Source: Hafnia alvei (GTDB lineage Bacteria > Pseudomonadota > Gammaproteobacteria > Enterobacterales > Enterobacteriaceae). From it: a DNA stretch of 64,000 bases. A program made the position numbers and the translations under genes. A model generated the notes under the pieces. It was not told the origin of the DNA. It saw nothing but the letters and a program-made list of their open reading frames with translations, and ran no database searches. The DNA lies in NCBI RefSeq assembly GCF_034424155.1, contig NZ_CP139992.1, positions 4,108,012-4,172,011 on the forward strand. The letters are read 5' to 3'. Shown piece by piece: positions 7,700 to 17,200 of this stretch. How positions within the stretch are numbered: the first letter of the stretch is position 1; the number at the start of each line of letters is the position of its first letter.

Positions 7700-9367
7700 A
7701 TGATTTATGCATCTGTAAAAAAAGGCAGTTTTCAGGATTCTGTAAGCCTGATGCTGATATCACGCAAGCTCAGTGAGTCACCGCAGGTGGATGAGGTCTC
7801 CGTCATGATGGGCACTCCAGCCAACAAATCACTTCTGGAGACCACCGGTTTTTGGCATGAAAGTTTTACCAGCGCTACGCCAAATGATATTTGCGTAGCC
7901 ATCCGTACTCATGAAGAGATCCCAGATATTGCGCAGCTTATTGGCCGTCAGCTAGAAATCGAGCTGAGCGCTATCGCCCAAGGGCAAGCTTCTGGACAAC
8001 ATTTGCAAAAAGTTCGCCGCTGGGACAGCGCACAACAAAAGCTTCCCGATGCTAATTTGCTGCTCATTTCCGTTGCCGGTGAATATGCCAACGATCTGGC
8101 GCGTCAGGGATTGGAAAACGGCAAAAACGTTATGCTGTTCTCCGACAACGTGCCCGTTGAACAAGAACTCGCGCTGAAACAAACCGCACGTGAAAAAGGG
8201 CTGCTGGTGATGGGGCCAGACTGCGGCACCGCCATGGTCGCCGGTGCGCCTTTAGCCTTCGCCAACGTACTCCCTAAAGGCTCTATCGGGGTGATTGGGG
8301 CCTCAGGCACGGGTATTCAAGAACTTACCTCGCAGATCGCGCTACTCGGCCACGGCGTCACCCATGCTCTGGGTCTCGGCGGCCGAGATCTTAGCGAGGC
8401 CATTGGCGGCATCAGCGCGTTAAGCGCCCTAGAAATTCTCGCGGGTGATGATCAAAGCAAAGTACTGGCCTTCGTGTCTAAACCTCCGGCCGAAAGCGTA
8501 CGCAAGCGGGTGATAACCGCCATGCAAGCAGTGGCAAAACCGGTTGTCGCGCTTTTCCTTGGCACTAAACCTGAGCAAAAACATGAAGGTAATGTTTGGT
8601 TAGCCAGTTCATTAGCCGAAGCCGCTCACCTTGCTGTGATGCTCGCTAGCGTCGAAGAAATTGCCGCTGCCCAGCCGAGCGTCATCGGCAAGAAAATCCT
8701 AGGTCTCTATGCCGGTGGTACGCTGGCGGCTGAAGCCGCAATGTTATTGGCTGAGCAGATAAATGCCAAAACCGATAGCAAACACGATCGCGGCATCATG
8801 CTGCACGCTCAGGGGCATACCCTTATCGATCTGGGTGACGATGCGTATACCGTTGGCCGCCCACATCCAATGATTGACCCTACCAGCCGTTCACTTGAGA
8901 TCCAAAAAATTGCCCACCAGCCAGACATTGGCGTGCTGCTAGTCGATGTGGTGTTGGGCTATGGCGCATGTGCCGATCCTGCCACCGCAGTGTTAGAAGC
9001 GGTCGATAAAGTCCGCACGGCACGGGGCGCCGAGAATCCACTAGTGGTCATCGCAACCGTAACCGGTACACAGCAAGATCCTCAGCCGCGCGCTGAGCAG
9101 ATCGACACGCTGATTAACGGCGACATCGTCGTCATGAATACGCTGCAAGAAGCGGTGTTACTGGCTCATCATCTGATTGTTCGCGTGCCAGAACCCCCTC
9201 ACTACCCCCGTAATCCACTGCTTGATGGCGTCAAAGTCATCAACGCTGGCCTGCGCAGTTTTGCTCAAGACTTGCAAAGCACCGGTTGTCCTGTCGTGCA
9301 TTACCAATGGGCCCCTATCGCGGGCGGCAATGCTCATTTAGCCAGTTTGCTAAAACAATTAAATTAA
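7700..9367 (+). CDS. allF: FdrA/AllF, oxamate carbamoyltransferase subunit (succinyl-CoA synthetase-like fold)
   Basis: A 555-residue FdrA-family protein. The N-terminal part (about 1-180) is FdrA-specific and ends with MGPDCGT (171-177). A CoA-ligase-type Rossmann region follows with GASGTG (200-205) and GLGGRD (225-230); a second nucleotide-binding-like region occupies the C-terminal half. In E. coli, FdrA with YlbE and YlbF was reported as the three-part oxamate carbamoyltransferase AllFGH, which releases carbamoyl phosphate from oxalurate at the end of anaerobic allantoin use. The Shine-Dalgarno GAGGGA is 7 nt upstream. It is followed after 10 bp by allG. A yahF-like paralogue function cannot be excluded. 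Confidence 0.88.
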   Translation: MIYASVKKGSFQDSVSLMLISRKLSESPQVDEVSVMMGTPANKSLLETTGFWHESFTSATPNDICVAIRTHEEIPDIAQLIGRQLEIELSAIAQGQASGQHLQKVRRWDSAQQKLPDANLLLISVAGEYANDLARQGLENGKNVMLFSDNVPVEQELALKQTAREKGLLVMGPDCGTAMVAGAPLAFANVLPKGSIGVIGASGTGIQELTSQIALLGHGVTHALGLGGRDLSEAIGGISALSALEILAGDDQSKVLAFVSKPPAESVRKRVITAMQAVAKPVVALFLGTKPEQKHEGNVWLASSLAEAAHLAVMLASVEEIAAAQPSVIGKKILGLYAGGTLAAEAAMLLAEQINAKTDSKHDRGIMLHAQGHTLIDLGDDAYTVGRPHPMIDPTSRSLEIQKIAHQPDIGVLLVDVVLGYGACADPATAVLEAVDKVRTARGAENPLVVIATVTGTQQDPQPRAEQIDTLINGDIVVMNTLQEAVLLAHHLIVRVPEPPHYPRNPLLDGVKVINAGLRSFAQDLQSTGCPVVHYQWAPIAGGNAHLASLLKQLN

Positions 9368-9377
9368 GAGGTCTGCT

Positions 9378-10640
9378 ATGTACTCATCTATTGCGCACGC
9401 CAATGAGGCGATCGTTGCACGCATTAAAGAAGCCCGTCCATTCTGGACCGGCGTTCATTTGGCTAAAGAGGTGATCCCTGCTTTACGTGAAGGAAAAACC
9501 TTGCTGCATGCAGGCCCTCCAATTGAATGGCAGGACATGACGGGACCAATGCGTGGAGCATGCCTCGGCGCGTGCCTCTATGAAGGTTGGGCTCAGAATG
9601 AACAACAGGCGCATGCGTTGTTGGAAACGGGTGAGATCACCTTTATTCCTTGCCATCACGTTAACGCCGTTGGCCCTATGGGCGGGATCACTTCGGCCAA
9701 TATGCCGGTACTTGAAGTTAAAAATCACGTCCACGGCAACAGCGCCTACTGCAATTTGAACGAAGGTATTGGCAAGGTCATGCGTTTCGGTGCCTACGGT
9801 GAAGACGTCCAGCGCCGCCTGTGCTGGATGCGTGACACCTTAGCACCAGTATTGCAGCAAGCGCTCAGCGAAACTGAAAACGGCATCGATCTTAGCGCAC
9901 TGATGGCTCAGGCCATCACCATGGGGGATGAATTCCACCAGCGTAATATTGCCGCGTCAGCGCTGCTGATGCGCACACTAGCACCTAAAATTGCGCTACA
10001 GAATGACGATAAAGCACGCTTGGGTGAAGTATTACAGTTCCTCAGCGTGACCGATCAGTTCTTCCTAAACCTCGCGATGGCCTATTGCAAAGCGGTAATG
10101 GATGCCGCCGCAGATATCAAAGCCGGTTCCATCGTGACAGCCATGACACGTAATGGCCGAGACTTCGGCATTCGCGTCAGCGGGCTGGGCGATCGCTGGT
10201 TTACGGCGCCGGTGAATACGCCGCAAGGGCTGTTCTTTACCGGCTTTAGCCAAGATGATGCCAACCCTGACATCGGCGATAGCGCCATTACGGAAACCTT
10301 CGGCATTGGCGGTGCGGCGATGATTGCGGCACCTGGCGTAACCCGATTTGTCGGTGCCGGTGGCATGGATGCAGCTCAAGAAACTTCGGAAGAAATGAGC
10401 GAAATCTATCTGCAACACAACCCGCTGCTGCAGATCCCATCATGGAATTTCCAAGGTGCCTGTTTAGGTCTGGATATCCGTCGCGTCGTCGAAACAGGGA
10501 TCACGCCGCTCATCAATACCGGCATTGCTCATCGCGAAGCGGGTATTGGCCAAGTCGGCGCAGGCACCGTGCGAGCACCGCTGCCCTGCTTTGAGCAAGC
10601 GCTAGAAGCGCTGGCTGAAGCGATGAATATTCATGCATAA
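9378..10640 (+). CDS. allG: AllG/YlbE-type DUF1116 protein, oxamate carbamoyltransferase subunit
   Basis: A 420-residue DUF1116 protein. Visible family features are the AIVARIKEARPFWTGVHLA opening, the motif GAYGEDVQRRLCWMRD near residue 135, and a glycine-rich segment GGAAMIAAPG about residue 310. The AllS regulator nearby favours the YlbE rather than YahG assignment. GAGG precedes the ATG by about 8 nt. It would form the carbamoyltransferase with the flanking allF and allH. A 214-bp gap with a structured element separates it from allH, whereas allF-allG are 10 bp apart. Confidence 0.86.
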   Translation: MYSSIAHANEAIVARIKEARPFWTGVHLAKEVIPALREGKTLLHAGPPIEWQDMTGPMRGACLGACLYEGWAQNEQQAHALLETGEITFIPCHHVNAVGPMGGITSANMPVLEVKNHVHGNSAYCNLNEGIGKVMRFGAYGEDVQRRLCWMRDTLAPVLQQALSETENGIDLSALMAQAITMGDEFHQRNIAASALLMRTLAPKIALQNDDKARLGEVLQFLSVTDQFFLNLAMAYCKAVMDAAADIKAGSIVTAMTRNGRDFGIRVSGLGDRWFTAPVNTPQGLFFTGFSQDDANPDIGDSAITETFGIGGAAMIAAPGVTRFVGAGGMDAAQETSEEMSEIYLQHNPLLQIPSWNFQGACLGLDIRRVVETGITPLINTGIAHREAGIGQVGAGTVRAPLPCFEQALEALAEAMNIHA

Positions 10641-10682
10641 GGTCTATGCATAACACACCAAGCGCCTGCCTACTGGCTGTAA

Positions 10683-10800
10683 TGTTGTTCATTTAAGCCT
10701 GATTTTAGGGGGAGCACACCGATGGGGTCGTAGCGGCGTAAGCCGCCGGAGCGCCCCGCGGTGTGCTAGACCCGTGTATCTCGATCGCTTAAACAATCAG
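10683..10800. repeat. Large imperfect palindrome in the allG-allH interval
   Basis: Nested inverted repeats fill the gap. The outer arms are TTTAAGC (10692-10698) and GCTTAAA (10787-10793). The middle stem is AGCACACCG (10713-10721) with CGGTGTGCT (10759-10767). The inner stem is GCGGC-GTAA-GCCGC (10733-10746), closed by a GNRA-type loop. A GGGG/CCCC pairing lies between the middle and inner stems. It could be a dispersed palindromic element or a structured mRNA segment that sets relative output of allG and allH. There is no T-run, so it is not a standard terminator. Confidence 0.7.
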
Positions 10801-10854
10801 TATTATGACTCACCGTAGGCGCTTTCTCCCCTTCAACTCTTAGGAGAACGGATA

Positions 10855-11688
10855 ATGATTTGCTCTCCTTTAGCCGCCAGTGACTGCCTGCCGCCAATAC
10901 ACGGTGTCTGGGTATGCGATAATCGATTTAATCACGCCATTAATCTGCGTAATGCATCCAATCAGTTATTAACCTTGCATCGCTATGGGCACGGGATTAG
11001 CCCGATGGGATGGCTCATACGCCGCGCTGAGTTTGACCAACTCAGCCATTATTTAGCCCCCGGAACCCGTTTGACGGCGATTAACGGTGGGCTATTTACC
11101 CCGCATATTCAGTTGCTCAAACCACGGCGAACGCTGTATTTACGCATATCCGAAAAGCTTTCCATTGCGCCACAGCGCTTTGAAAAATACCTTTCGCGCC
11201 ATAGCGCTATCACCGGATTATGTGGGCCGCTTAATCAAGCTCCCCAATCGTCGTCACCTTACACCGCTATTTTCACCCAGCAGCTTTCTCGCTGGGCGCA
11301 GGGCTTCGCCCCAGACTGGCGTTCTATTATTGGTTTAGGCCCCGGTTTAACCCCCAGCGGTGATGACATGTTGGTTGGCATGATGGCCATTCTTCACGCC
11401 ACGTCACAGACGGCGCTGCGCCCTTCACTGCTTCCCAGCGACAACCTGCTGATAGCGTTAACCACCAGCGTCAGTGCCAGCTATCTTTACTACGCAAAAC
11501 GGGGTTATTTCAGCACCACAATACACTCTCTGCTACGCCGACTTGCACGTGGCTCACAGGCTACAGAAAGGTCGCTTGAAAGCGTCCTGCGGCATGGACA
11601 TACTTCGGGGGCGGATACTTTATTGGGAATGGATCTCACTCTGCGCTGGCAATACGCTCATCAACGGAGGGTTGAATACGATGTTTGA
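10855..11688 (+). CDS. allH: AllH/YlbF-type DUF2877 protein, oxamate carbamoyltransferase subunit
   Basis: A 277-residue DUF2877 protein. The diagnostic motif [18 protein letters not shown] is in the middle of the chain (about residue 162), and [12 protein letters not shown] is near the end. It is the third part of the FdrA-YlbE-YlbF complex. AGGAG lies 8 nt before the ATG. The stop codon overlaps the start of allS by 8 bp, so the regulator is translated from the same message. Confidence 0.85.
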   Translation: MICSPLAASDCLPPIHGVWVCDNRFNHAINLRNASNQLLTLHRYGHGISPMGWLIRRAEFDQLSHYLAPGTRLTAINGGLFTPHIQLLKPRRTLYLRISEKLSIAPQRFEKYLSRHSAITGLCGPLNQAPQSSSPYTAIFTQQLSRWAQGFAPDWRSIIGLGPGLTPSGDDMLVGMMAILHATSQTALRPSLLPSDNLLIALTTSVSASYLYYAKRGYFSTTIHSLLRRLARGSQATERSLESVLRHGHTSGADTLLGMDLTLRWQYAHQRRVEYDV

Positions 11689-12610
11689 TCAAGAGACGCT
11701 CCGCACGTTTATTCGAGTCGCTGAAACACGCAGCTTCTCTAAGGCGGCGGAATACCTACATAAAACGCCCGCGGCCATCAGCTATCGTATTAAAACGCTG
11801 GAAGAAAGCTTGGGAACACAGCTGTTCCTGCGCACCACGCGCACCGTCAGCCTCACGCCCGCTGGCGTTCATTTGCTAGAACGTTGCCATCAGTGGCTAA
11901 GCTGGATTGACGCCATGCCCGATGAACTCAGTCAAGTCAACGACGGTGTAGAACGACAGGTTAATATCGTAGTCAATAACCTGCTTTATAACGCAGCATC
12001 GGCGGCAAAACTGCTGACATGGCTCAATCATCGTTTTCCTTTCACCCAGTTTCAACTTTCACGTCAGGTCTACATGGGGGTCTGGGATGCGATGCTTTAT
12101 GATGATTTTCAACTTGCGATTGGCGTTACCGGCTCCGAATCACTTTCCAACTCGATACGCACTCTCCCCTTCGGCGAAGTAAGCTGGGTCTTTGTGCTTG
12201 CCCCCCATCATCCCTTAGCCGCCAGCACTACGCCCTTAACCAACACGCTATTACGCGGCTATCCAGCCATCAATATCGAAGACACGTCGCGGAACTTAAC
12301 CAAACGCGTGGCTTGGCTTTTACCTGGACAAAAAGAAATTAAAGTGCCAGATATGCAGACCAAGCTCGAGTGCCATCTTGACGGGCTCGGCGTGGGTTTT
12401 TTACCTAAGAATATTTGCCAGCCTTTCATCGATCGCGGCCAGTTGCTAACGCGGGAAGTCGACAACAAACGCCAGCCCTCGCCTTTGTCGCTCGCCTGGA
12501 GCAAAGACCGCAATGGCAAAGCGGTGCAGGAAATTGTTTCACTGTTTAAACATGGGGATGAGCGGATTCGTGGTTTTCTGACCAATATCGACAAATACAC
12601 GCTGCGGTGA
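11681..12610 (+). CDS. allS: AllS-type LysR family activator
   Basis: A 309-residue LysR regulator that follows E. coli AllS along its length: [20 protein letters not shown] at the N terminus, the winged helix (about 1-60), [35 protein letters not shown] and [18 protein letters not shown]. In E. coli AllS activates allDCE under anaerobic allantoin use. I chose 11681 because GGAGG lies 10 nt upstream and the protein then begins exactly as AllS does; an open frame continues further upstream inside allH but is not needed. Here it ends the operon that carries allFGH, so it probably controls that operon. The co-inducer is unknown. Confidence 0.88.
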   Translation: MFDQETLRTFIRVAETRSFSKAAEYLHKTPAAISYRIKTLEESLGTQLFLRTTRTVSLTPAGVHLLERCHQWLSWIDAMPDELSQVNDGVERQVNIVVNNLLYNAASAAKLLTWLNHRFPFTQFQLSRQVYMGVWDAMLYDDFQLAIGVTGSESLSNSIRTLPFGEVSWVFVLAPHHPLAASTTPLTNTLLRGYPAINIEDTSRNLTKRVAWLLPGQKEIKVPDMQTKLECHLDGLGVGFLPKNICQPFIDRGQLLTREVDNKRQPSPLSLAWSKDRNGKAVQEIVSLFKHGDERIRGFLTNIDKYTLR

Positions 12611-12629
12611 GGGTTTCTGCAAGACTTAG

Positions 12630-12656
12630 TCATCGCAGTCGCGTAGACTGCGATGA
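12630..12656. terminator. Hairpin between convergent allS and tabA
   Basis: An 11-bp perfect stem (TCATCGCAGTC / GACTGCGATGA) with a 5-nt loop sits between the two stop codons. Neither side has a T-run, so it may be a 3'-end stabilising hairpin or weak terminator. Confidence 0.55.
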
Positions 12657-12679
12657 ATCACCGATCTATTGACACTCAA

Positions 12680-13171
<492 letters not shown>

Positions 13172-13294
13172 TTATTTTGAAACATCGTTTTAGTATAAAG
13201 AAACAGTAGCATCCGAAACGAGGTGCCAACCACAATTTAATGAGGATTGCCGCCAACAAAAATCCCCCAAATCAGGGGGATTCACGTCAGACAG

Positions 13295-14950
13295 TTATGC
13301 GTCTACAAGCCAATAAATACTTTCATATGGCCGCAGCGACTGAGTAACTGCGCTTTGCTGAGGATAGTTACTCATCAGCACACGCCCCTGTTTCGGCAAC
13401 TCGCCGCTTATCTCCAGCGTCTGCGTTTGCGCGCTCAGGTTGGCCAATACATATAGGCTTTTCCCCTGATAGCTACGACGGTAGCACCATTGCGCCGGAT
13501 GATTCGGCAGCAAATCCTCATAGTCGCCGTGGGTCAGCAACGGCAATTGCTTGCGCAGCTTAATCAACGACTGGTAGCAGTAATACACCGACGTTTCATC
13601 GGCGACCGCCGCCTGAGCGTTGATCTCGGTATAGTTGTCGGCAGGTTCTATCCACGGTGTTCCCTGCGTAAAGCCCGCATTTGGACTCGCATTCCACTGC
13701 ATTGGGGTGCGGCTGTTATCGCGTGATTTAGTCGCCAGAATCGCTAACAGCTCTGCGCTGTCTCGCCCCTGTTCGCTGAGCTCTCGGAACATATTCAGGC
13801 TTTCAACATCGCGATACTGCTCGATATCGGTAAAGCCCGGATTAGTCATACCCAGCTCTTCACCCTGATAGATATACGGCGTGCCTTGCATACCATGCAG
13901 CACCATTGCCAGCATTTTTGCCGACAGGCTCCGCCATTCACCCTCATCACCAAAACGCGACACAATGCGCGGCTGATCGTGGTTACACCAGAACAGCGCA
14001 TTCCACGCTCGGTTATGCATTCCCTGCTGCCAATAGGCAAAAATCCTCTTCAACTCAACGTAGTCTGGCTTCGCCAGCGTCCATTTTTCACCACCGGGAT
14101 AATCCACCTTCAAATGATGGAAATTAAACGTCATCGAAAGCTCGCTGCCGTCTAGCGCCGCATAGCGCTGACAATGTTCAAGCTGCGTTGACGACATTTC
14201 ACCAACGGTCATTAAGCCCCGAGGCTTAAAGACATCACGGCCAAACTCGCTGAGAAACTCATGAATACGCGGACCGTCTGTATAAAAACGACGCCCGTCC
14301 CCTTGCAGATCGTCTGGGAAATCCTGCTGTTTAGACACCAGATTGATCACGTCTAAACGCAAACCATCAACGCCTTTGTCCGCCCAGAAATGACACACGG
14401 CTTTCAGTGCTTCACGCACCGGCGGATGTTCCCAGTTGAGATCTGCCTGCTGAGGTGCGAACAAATGCAGATAATATTTCTCTGCGCTTTCAGACCATTG
14501 CCACGCGTTGCCACCAAACTTCGAGCGCCAGTTATTCGGCAACGCCTGCGCTTCGCCGTCACGCCAGATATAAAAATCATGCTTCTCGTCGCTAGGATCC
14601 TGCGCCGCAACAAACCATGGATGCTGAGTCGACGAATGGTTAAACACCATGTCCATCACGATACGCATTCCACGCTGATGAGCTTCATCAACCAAACGCT
14701 CAAAATCCGCCATCGTTCCGTAATCAGGATTGATCGCGCAGTAATCAGCAACGTCATAGCCATTATCAATCTGCGGCGACGGATAGACCGGCGTCAGCCA
14801 CAGTGCGCTCACGCCAAGCTTTTGCAGATAATCCAGACGCTGAATAATCCCGTTGAGATCGCCTGTGCCGCTGCCGGTACTGTCTTGAAAACTTTTCGGG
14901 TAGATTTGATAAATCACACCGTTTTGCCACCACGGCACTGTTTCGCTCAT
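13295..14950 (-). CDS. treC: Trehalose-6-phosphate hydrolase
   Basis: Cytosolic GH13 enzyme that splits trehalose 6-phosphate into glucose and glucose 6-phosphate. The 551-residue protein starts MSETVPWWQNGVIYQIYPKS. GH13 regions appear in order: DMVFNHSSTQHPW, DGLRLDVIN (nucleophile Asp), TVGEMSS (acid Glu) and CNHDQPR (transition-state Asp). I start at 14950 because AGGA is 8 nt upstream; an ATG at 14956 would leave almost no spacing. It lies 55 bp downstream of treB and shares its operon. Confidence 0.96.
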   Translation of the reverse strand: MSETVPWWQNGVIYQIYPKSFQDSTGSGTGDLNGIIQRLDYLQKLGVSALWLTPVYPSPQIDNGYDVADYCAINPDYGTMADFERLVDEAHQRGMRIVMDMVFNHSSTQHPWFVAAQDPSDEKHDFYIWRDGEAQALPNNWRSKFGGNAWQWSESAEKYYLHLFAPQQADLNWEHPPVREALKAVCHFWADKGVDGLRLDVINLVSKQQDFPDDLQGDGRRFYTDGPRIHEFLSEFGRDVFKPRGLMTVGEMSSTQLEHCQRYAALDGSELSMTFNFHHLKVDYPGGEKWTLAKPDYVELKRIFAYWQQGMHNRAWNALFWCNHDQPRIVSRFGDEGEWRSLSAKMLAMVLHGMQGTPYIYQGEELGMTNPGFTDIEQYRDVESLNMFRELSEQGRDSAELLAILATKSRDNSRTPMQWNASPNAGFTQGTPWIEPADNYTEINAQAAVADETSVYYCYQSLIKLRKQLPLLTHGDYEDLLPNHPAQWCYRRSYQGKSLYVLANLSAQTQTLEISGELPKQGRVLMSNYPQQSAVTQSLRPYESIYWLVDA

Positions 14951-15005
14951 CGTCATATTCCTATTTTCACTCTACGGCCACGAGACTCGCAGCCGTATTC
15001 ATTCG

Positions 15006-16421
15006 TTATACCGGCAACTCGCCGCGCTTCTGTTTACGCTTATAAATCAAGATAGTTAGGGCAAGAGGCACTACAATCGCAACCACCATCGCCACGGCAT
15101 AAATTCCCCAGAATTTCGGTTGGATAGAAAGAATCCCCGGCAATCCACCCACGCCGATGCCGTTAGCCATCACGCCAAACAACCCACAAATCAATCCCGC
15201 ACAGGCACCGCCAATCATGGCGCACAGCATCGGGAAACGGTATTTAAGGTTGATACCGTACATCGCAGGCTCGGTAACGCCGAGGTAGGCAGAAATCGCC
15301 GCTGGCACCGAAATTTCACGTTCGTTAGCTTTGCGGCTAATGAAAATAATCGCCAACACGGCAGAGGCTTGAGCAATATTCGACAACGCGATAATCGGCC
15401 ATACCGGCGTTCCGCCCATGCTTTGCACCATCTGCATATCGATCGCTAGCGTTGTCTGATGCACGCCGGTAACCACCAACGGTGCATACAAGAAGCCAAA
15501 CAGCGCCGCGCCAATCGGAGCAAAACTGCCGGTCATCACCGCTTTCACAGCCCATGCAACGCCGTCGCCAATCATGCGACCAAACGGGCCAATCAGGGTG
15601 TGCGCCAAGAACACCGCCAGAAGCAGTGACGTCACCGGCACGACGACCAGATACAGATAATCGGGGATCAGGCGTTTTAAGCGAGTCTCAATCCAACCCA
15701 AGGCTAAACCCGCCATCACGGATGGAATCACCTGTGCTTGATAGCCAACTTTTTCAATCGTGAACCAGCCAAAATTCCATACTTCAGGCAACTGCTGGCC
15801 CAGCATGTACGAATTCATCAGCTGTGGAGAAACCAACGTAATCCCCAGCACGATACCGAGGATCGGCGTACCGCCCATCTTCTTCACCGTTGACCAGCAA
15901 ATACCTACCGGCAGATAGAAGAATATCGCTTCGCCCAGTAGCCACAGGAAGTCATAAACCGTTTTCCACGCCGGATGTAATGCCGTCAACGGCTGTCCAT
16001 CCACCAACGGAATATCGCCGATCACATTACGGAAACCGAGGATCAAACCACCGCTGATTAACGCAGGCAGCAACGGGAAGAAGATCTCGGCGAAATGCGA
16101 AATCGCAATTTCCCACCAGCTCATATTCTGACGAGCGGCTTTCTTGGCCTGCTCTTTGTTACTGGCATCGACGTGTGCCGTGCTAATCAACGCCTGATAC
16201 CAATCGCCCACGTCCGTGCCAATGACAACCTGAAACTGCCCTGCATTGGTGAAGCAGCCCTTCACCATCGGCAATTCTTCAATCTTTTTAGGCGCAGCCA
16301 GCGCCGGATCGTTCAGTACAAACCGCAGTCGGGTAAGGCAATGACTGACGGTAGCAATATTTTCACGCCCGCCCACCAGTGCGATCAGCCGATCAACCTG
16401 ATCTTGTTTTACCTTGCTCAT
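15006..16421 (-). CDS. treB: PTS trehalose-specific EIIBC transporter
   Basis: Imports trehalose as trehalose 6-phosphate using EIIA of the glucose system. The 471-residue protein matches E. coli TreB: an EIIB domain (about 1-90) with the phosphocysteine in SHCLTRLRFVL, then an EIIC membrane domain with multiple hydrophobic segments and TEPAMYGINLKYRFP. The start at 16421 (MSKVKQDQVDRLIALVGGRE) has AGGT about 9 nt upstream. The open frame extends 22 codons further, but TreB homologues begin here. A TreR operator lies 114 bp upstream. treR itself is not in the window next to treB, unlike in E. coli. Confidence 0.96.
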   Translation of the reverse strand: MSKVKQDQVDRLIALVGGRENIATVSHCLTRLRFVLNDPALAAPKKIEELPMVKGCFTNAGQFQVVIGTDVGDWYQALISTAHVDASNKEQAKKAARQNMSWWEIAISHFAEIFFPLLPALISGGLILGFRNVIGDIPLVDGQPLTALHPAWKTVYDFLWLLGEAIFFYLPVGICWSTVKKMGGTPILGIVLGITLVSPQLMNSYMLGQQLPEVWNFGWFTIEKVGYQAQVIPSVMAGLALGWIETRLKRLIPDYLYLVVVPVTSLLLAVFLAHTLIGPFGRMIGDGVAWAVKAVMTGSFAPIGAALFGFLYAPLVVTGVHQTTLAIDMQMVQSMGGTPVWPIIALSNIAQASAVLAIIFISRKANEREISVPAAISAYLGVTEPAMYGINLKYRFPMLCAMIGGACAGLICGLFGVMANGIGVGGLPGILSIQPKFWGIYAVAMVVAIVVPLALTILIYKRKQKRGELPV

Positions 16422-16534
16422 ATTGAGTACCTGTAGAGTCGTTCTGATTTCAGAGTAACGTGGATCGGCGCCATACTTTCGATCCATAAAAACTGAGTTG
16501 CATAAAGCGTAGTCACTATGACGGTTTTATGGAA

Positions 16535-16548
16535 CGGGAACGTTCCCG
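16535..16548. promoter_or_regulatory. TreR operator
   Basis: CGGGAACGTTCCCG is a perfect 14-bp palindrome and matches the GGGAACGTTCCC core known for the enterobacterial TreR repressor. It is placed upstream of treBC. I could not pick a convincing -35/-10 pair around it. Confidence 0.88.
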
Positions 16549-16620
16549 AAACTAGGTATTGATCACAAGATTTGTGGTGGGGGATGAGGGAGGGGGAGGA
16601 GAATGGCAGCGGTCTAGACA

Positions 16621-16735
16621 GTGAAAGGTTTCGTACGCCTGTACTGTATATGTTGGATCAGTGGAGGGTTTCGTCCGCCAGTCGCCTGTACTGTATATGT
16701 TAGATCGGTGGAGGGTTTCGTCCGCCAGTTAGCTT
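16621..16735 (-). repeat. Left end of repeat array: 45-bp unit in 2.5 copies
   Basis: The unit is a GTGGAGGGTTTCGTCCGCC-type segment followed by CTGTACTGTATATGTTRGATC. It starts at 16621, 16661 and 16708 (the last partial). Its reverse complement forms the tail of the two plus-oriented repeat copies (GGCGGACGAAACCTTCACAG at 17164-17183, GCGAACGAAATCTTTCACAG at 17447-17466). The array is therefore bounded by inverted copies of the same end. Confidence 0.75.
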
Positions 16736-16740
16736 TTATA

Positions 16741-16909
16741 TTCCCATGAAACCGCTGTCGTAGGCGTCCGAGAAGAGGTTGCCAGCGCGCAACCTCTTCA
16801 CTCTCGCGCTTTTTACCGAGTCGTTTGGCCGACCGGTCTCGGAGCGTACATCCTGTACGCCCTCAACCTGCCACCAGCATCCCTGCTGGCGGCTCTAAAA
16901 TGCATTCTT
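16741..16909 (-). repeat. Hairpin-rich repeat, copy 1 (inverted)
   Basis: Read on the minus strand it has the same order of parts as copies 2 and 3. A stem with AGGGAT loop (16871-16892) comes first, then a stem with AGGAT loop (16844-16860, GTAC-AGGAT-GTAC core). A third stem is CCGAG/CTCGG, and a long stem GAAGAGGTTG/CAACCTCTTC (16772-16799) is followed by CTCGGACGCCTACGA. It is more divergent than the other two copies. No protein is credible here. Confidence 0.72.
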
Positions 16910-17200
16910 TCAACACGAAAACACAAAAGACAAAAGACAAAAGACAAAAGACAAAACCCTATCTGGTTTCTTGTTTAAGTTTAGGTAGTGGGAGCAGTGG
17001 AAACAGGATGTTTCCACTAGGGGAGGAGGCGCCAAGGATGGCGCATGCCGACCCGGCGCGGAGATGGCATCTCGGATAAAAGCGCGCGAGTTGAGAGCCC
17101 CCGCGCAACGGGGCTCTCATCGGACGCCTACGATGGGCATTACATATAAAATGGTTACTGATAGGCGGACGAAACCTTCACAGCCCTAACATAAAATTTC
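16910..17200 (+). repeat. Hairpin-rich repeat, copy 2
   Basis: Begins with TCAACACGAAAAC and ends with GGCGGACGAAACCTTCACAG plus an A-rich stretch. Hairpins in order: AGTGGAAAC-AGGAT-GTTTCCACT (16996-17018), GCGCC-AAGGAT-GGCGC (17029-17044), GAGAT-GGC-ATCTC (17061-17073) and TGAGAGCCCC/GGGGCTCTCA with an 8-nt loop (17092-17119). Positions 17060-17129 are identical to copy 3 (17341-17410) at 69 of 70 bases. The two loop sequences with GGA resemble CsrA targets. Short open frames cross the copy, but none has a homologue I recognise. Confidence 0.8.
16923..16956 (+). repeat. Seven-base tandem repeat ACAAAAG x4 plus partial
   Basis: Four exact ACAAAAG units and a partial fifth lie at the start of repeat copy 2. 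Copy 3 has only one such unit at the same place (ACAAAAG at 17216-17222), so the run looks like slippage expansion. Confidence 0.85.

Noticed and set aside
16923-16956. Possible CRISPR array
   Set aside because: The units are 7 bp and directly tandem with no spacers, and no cas gene is in the window.
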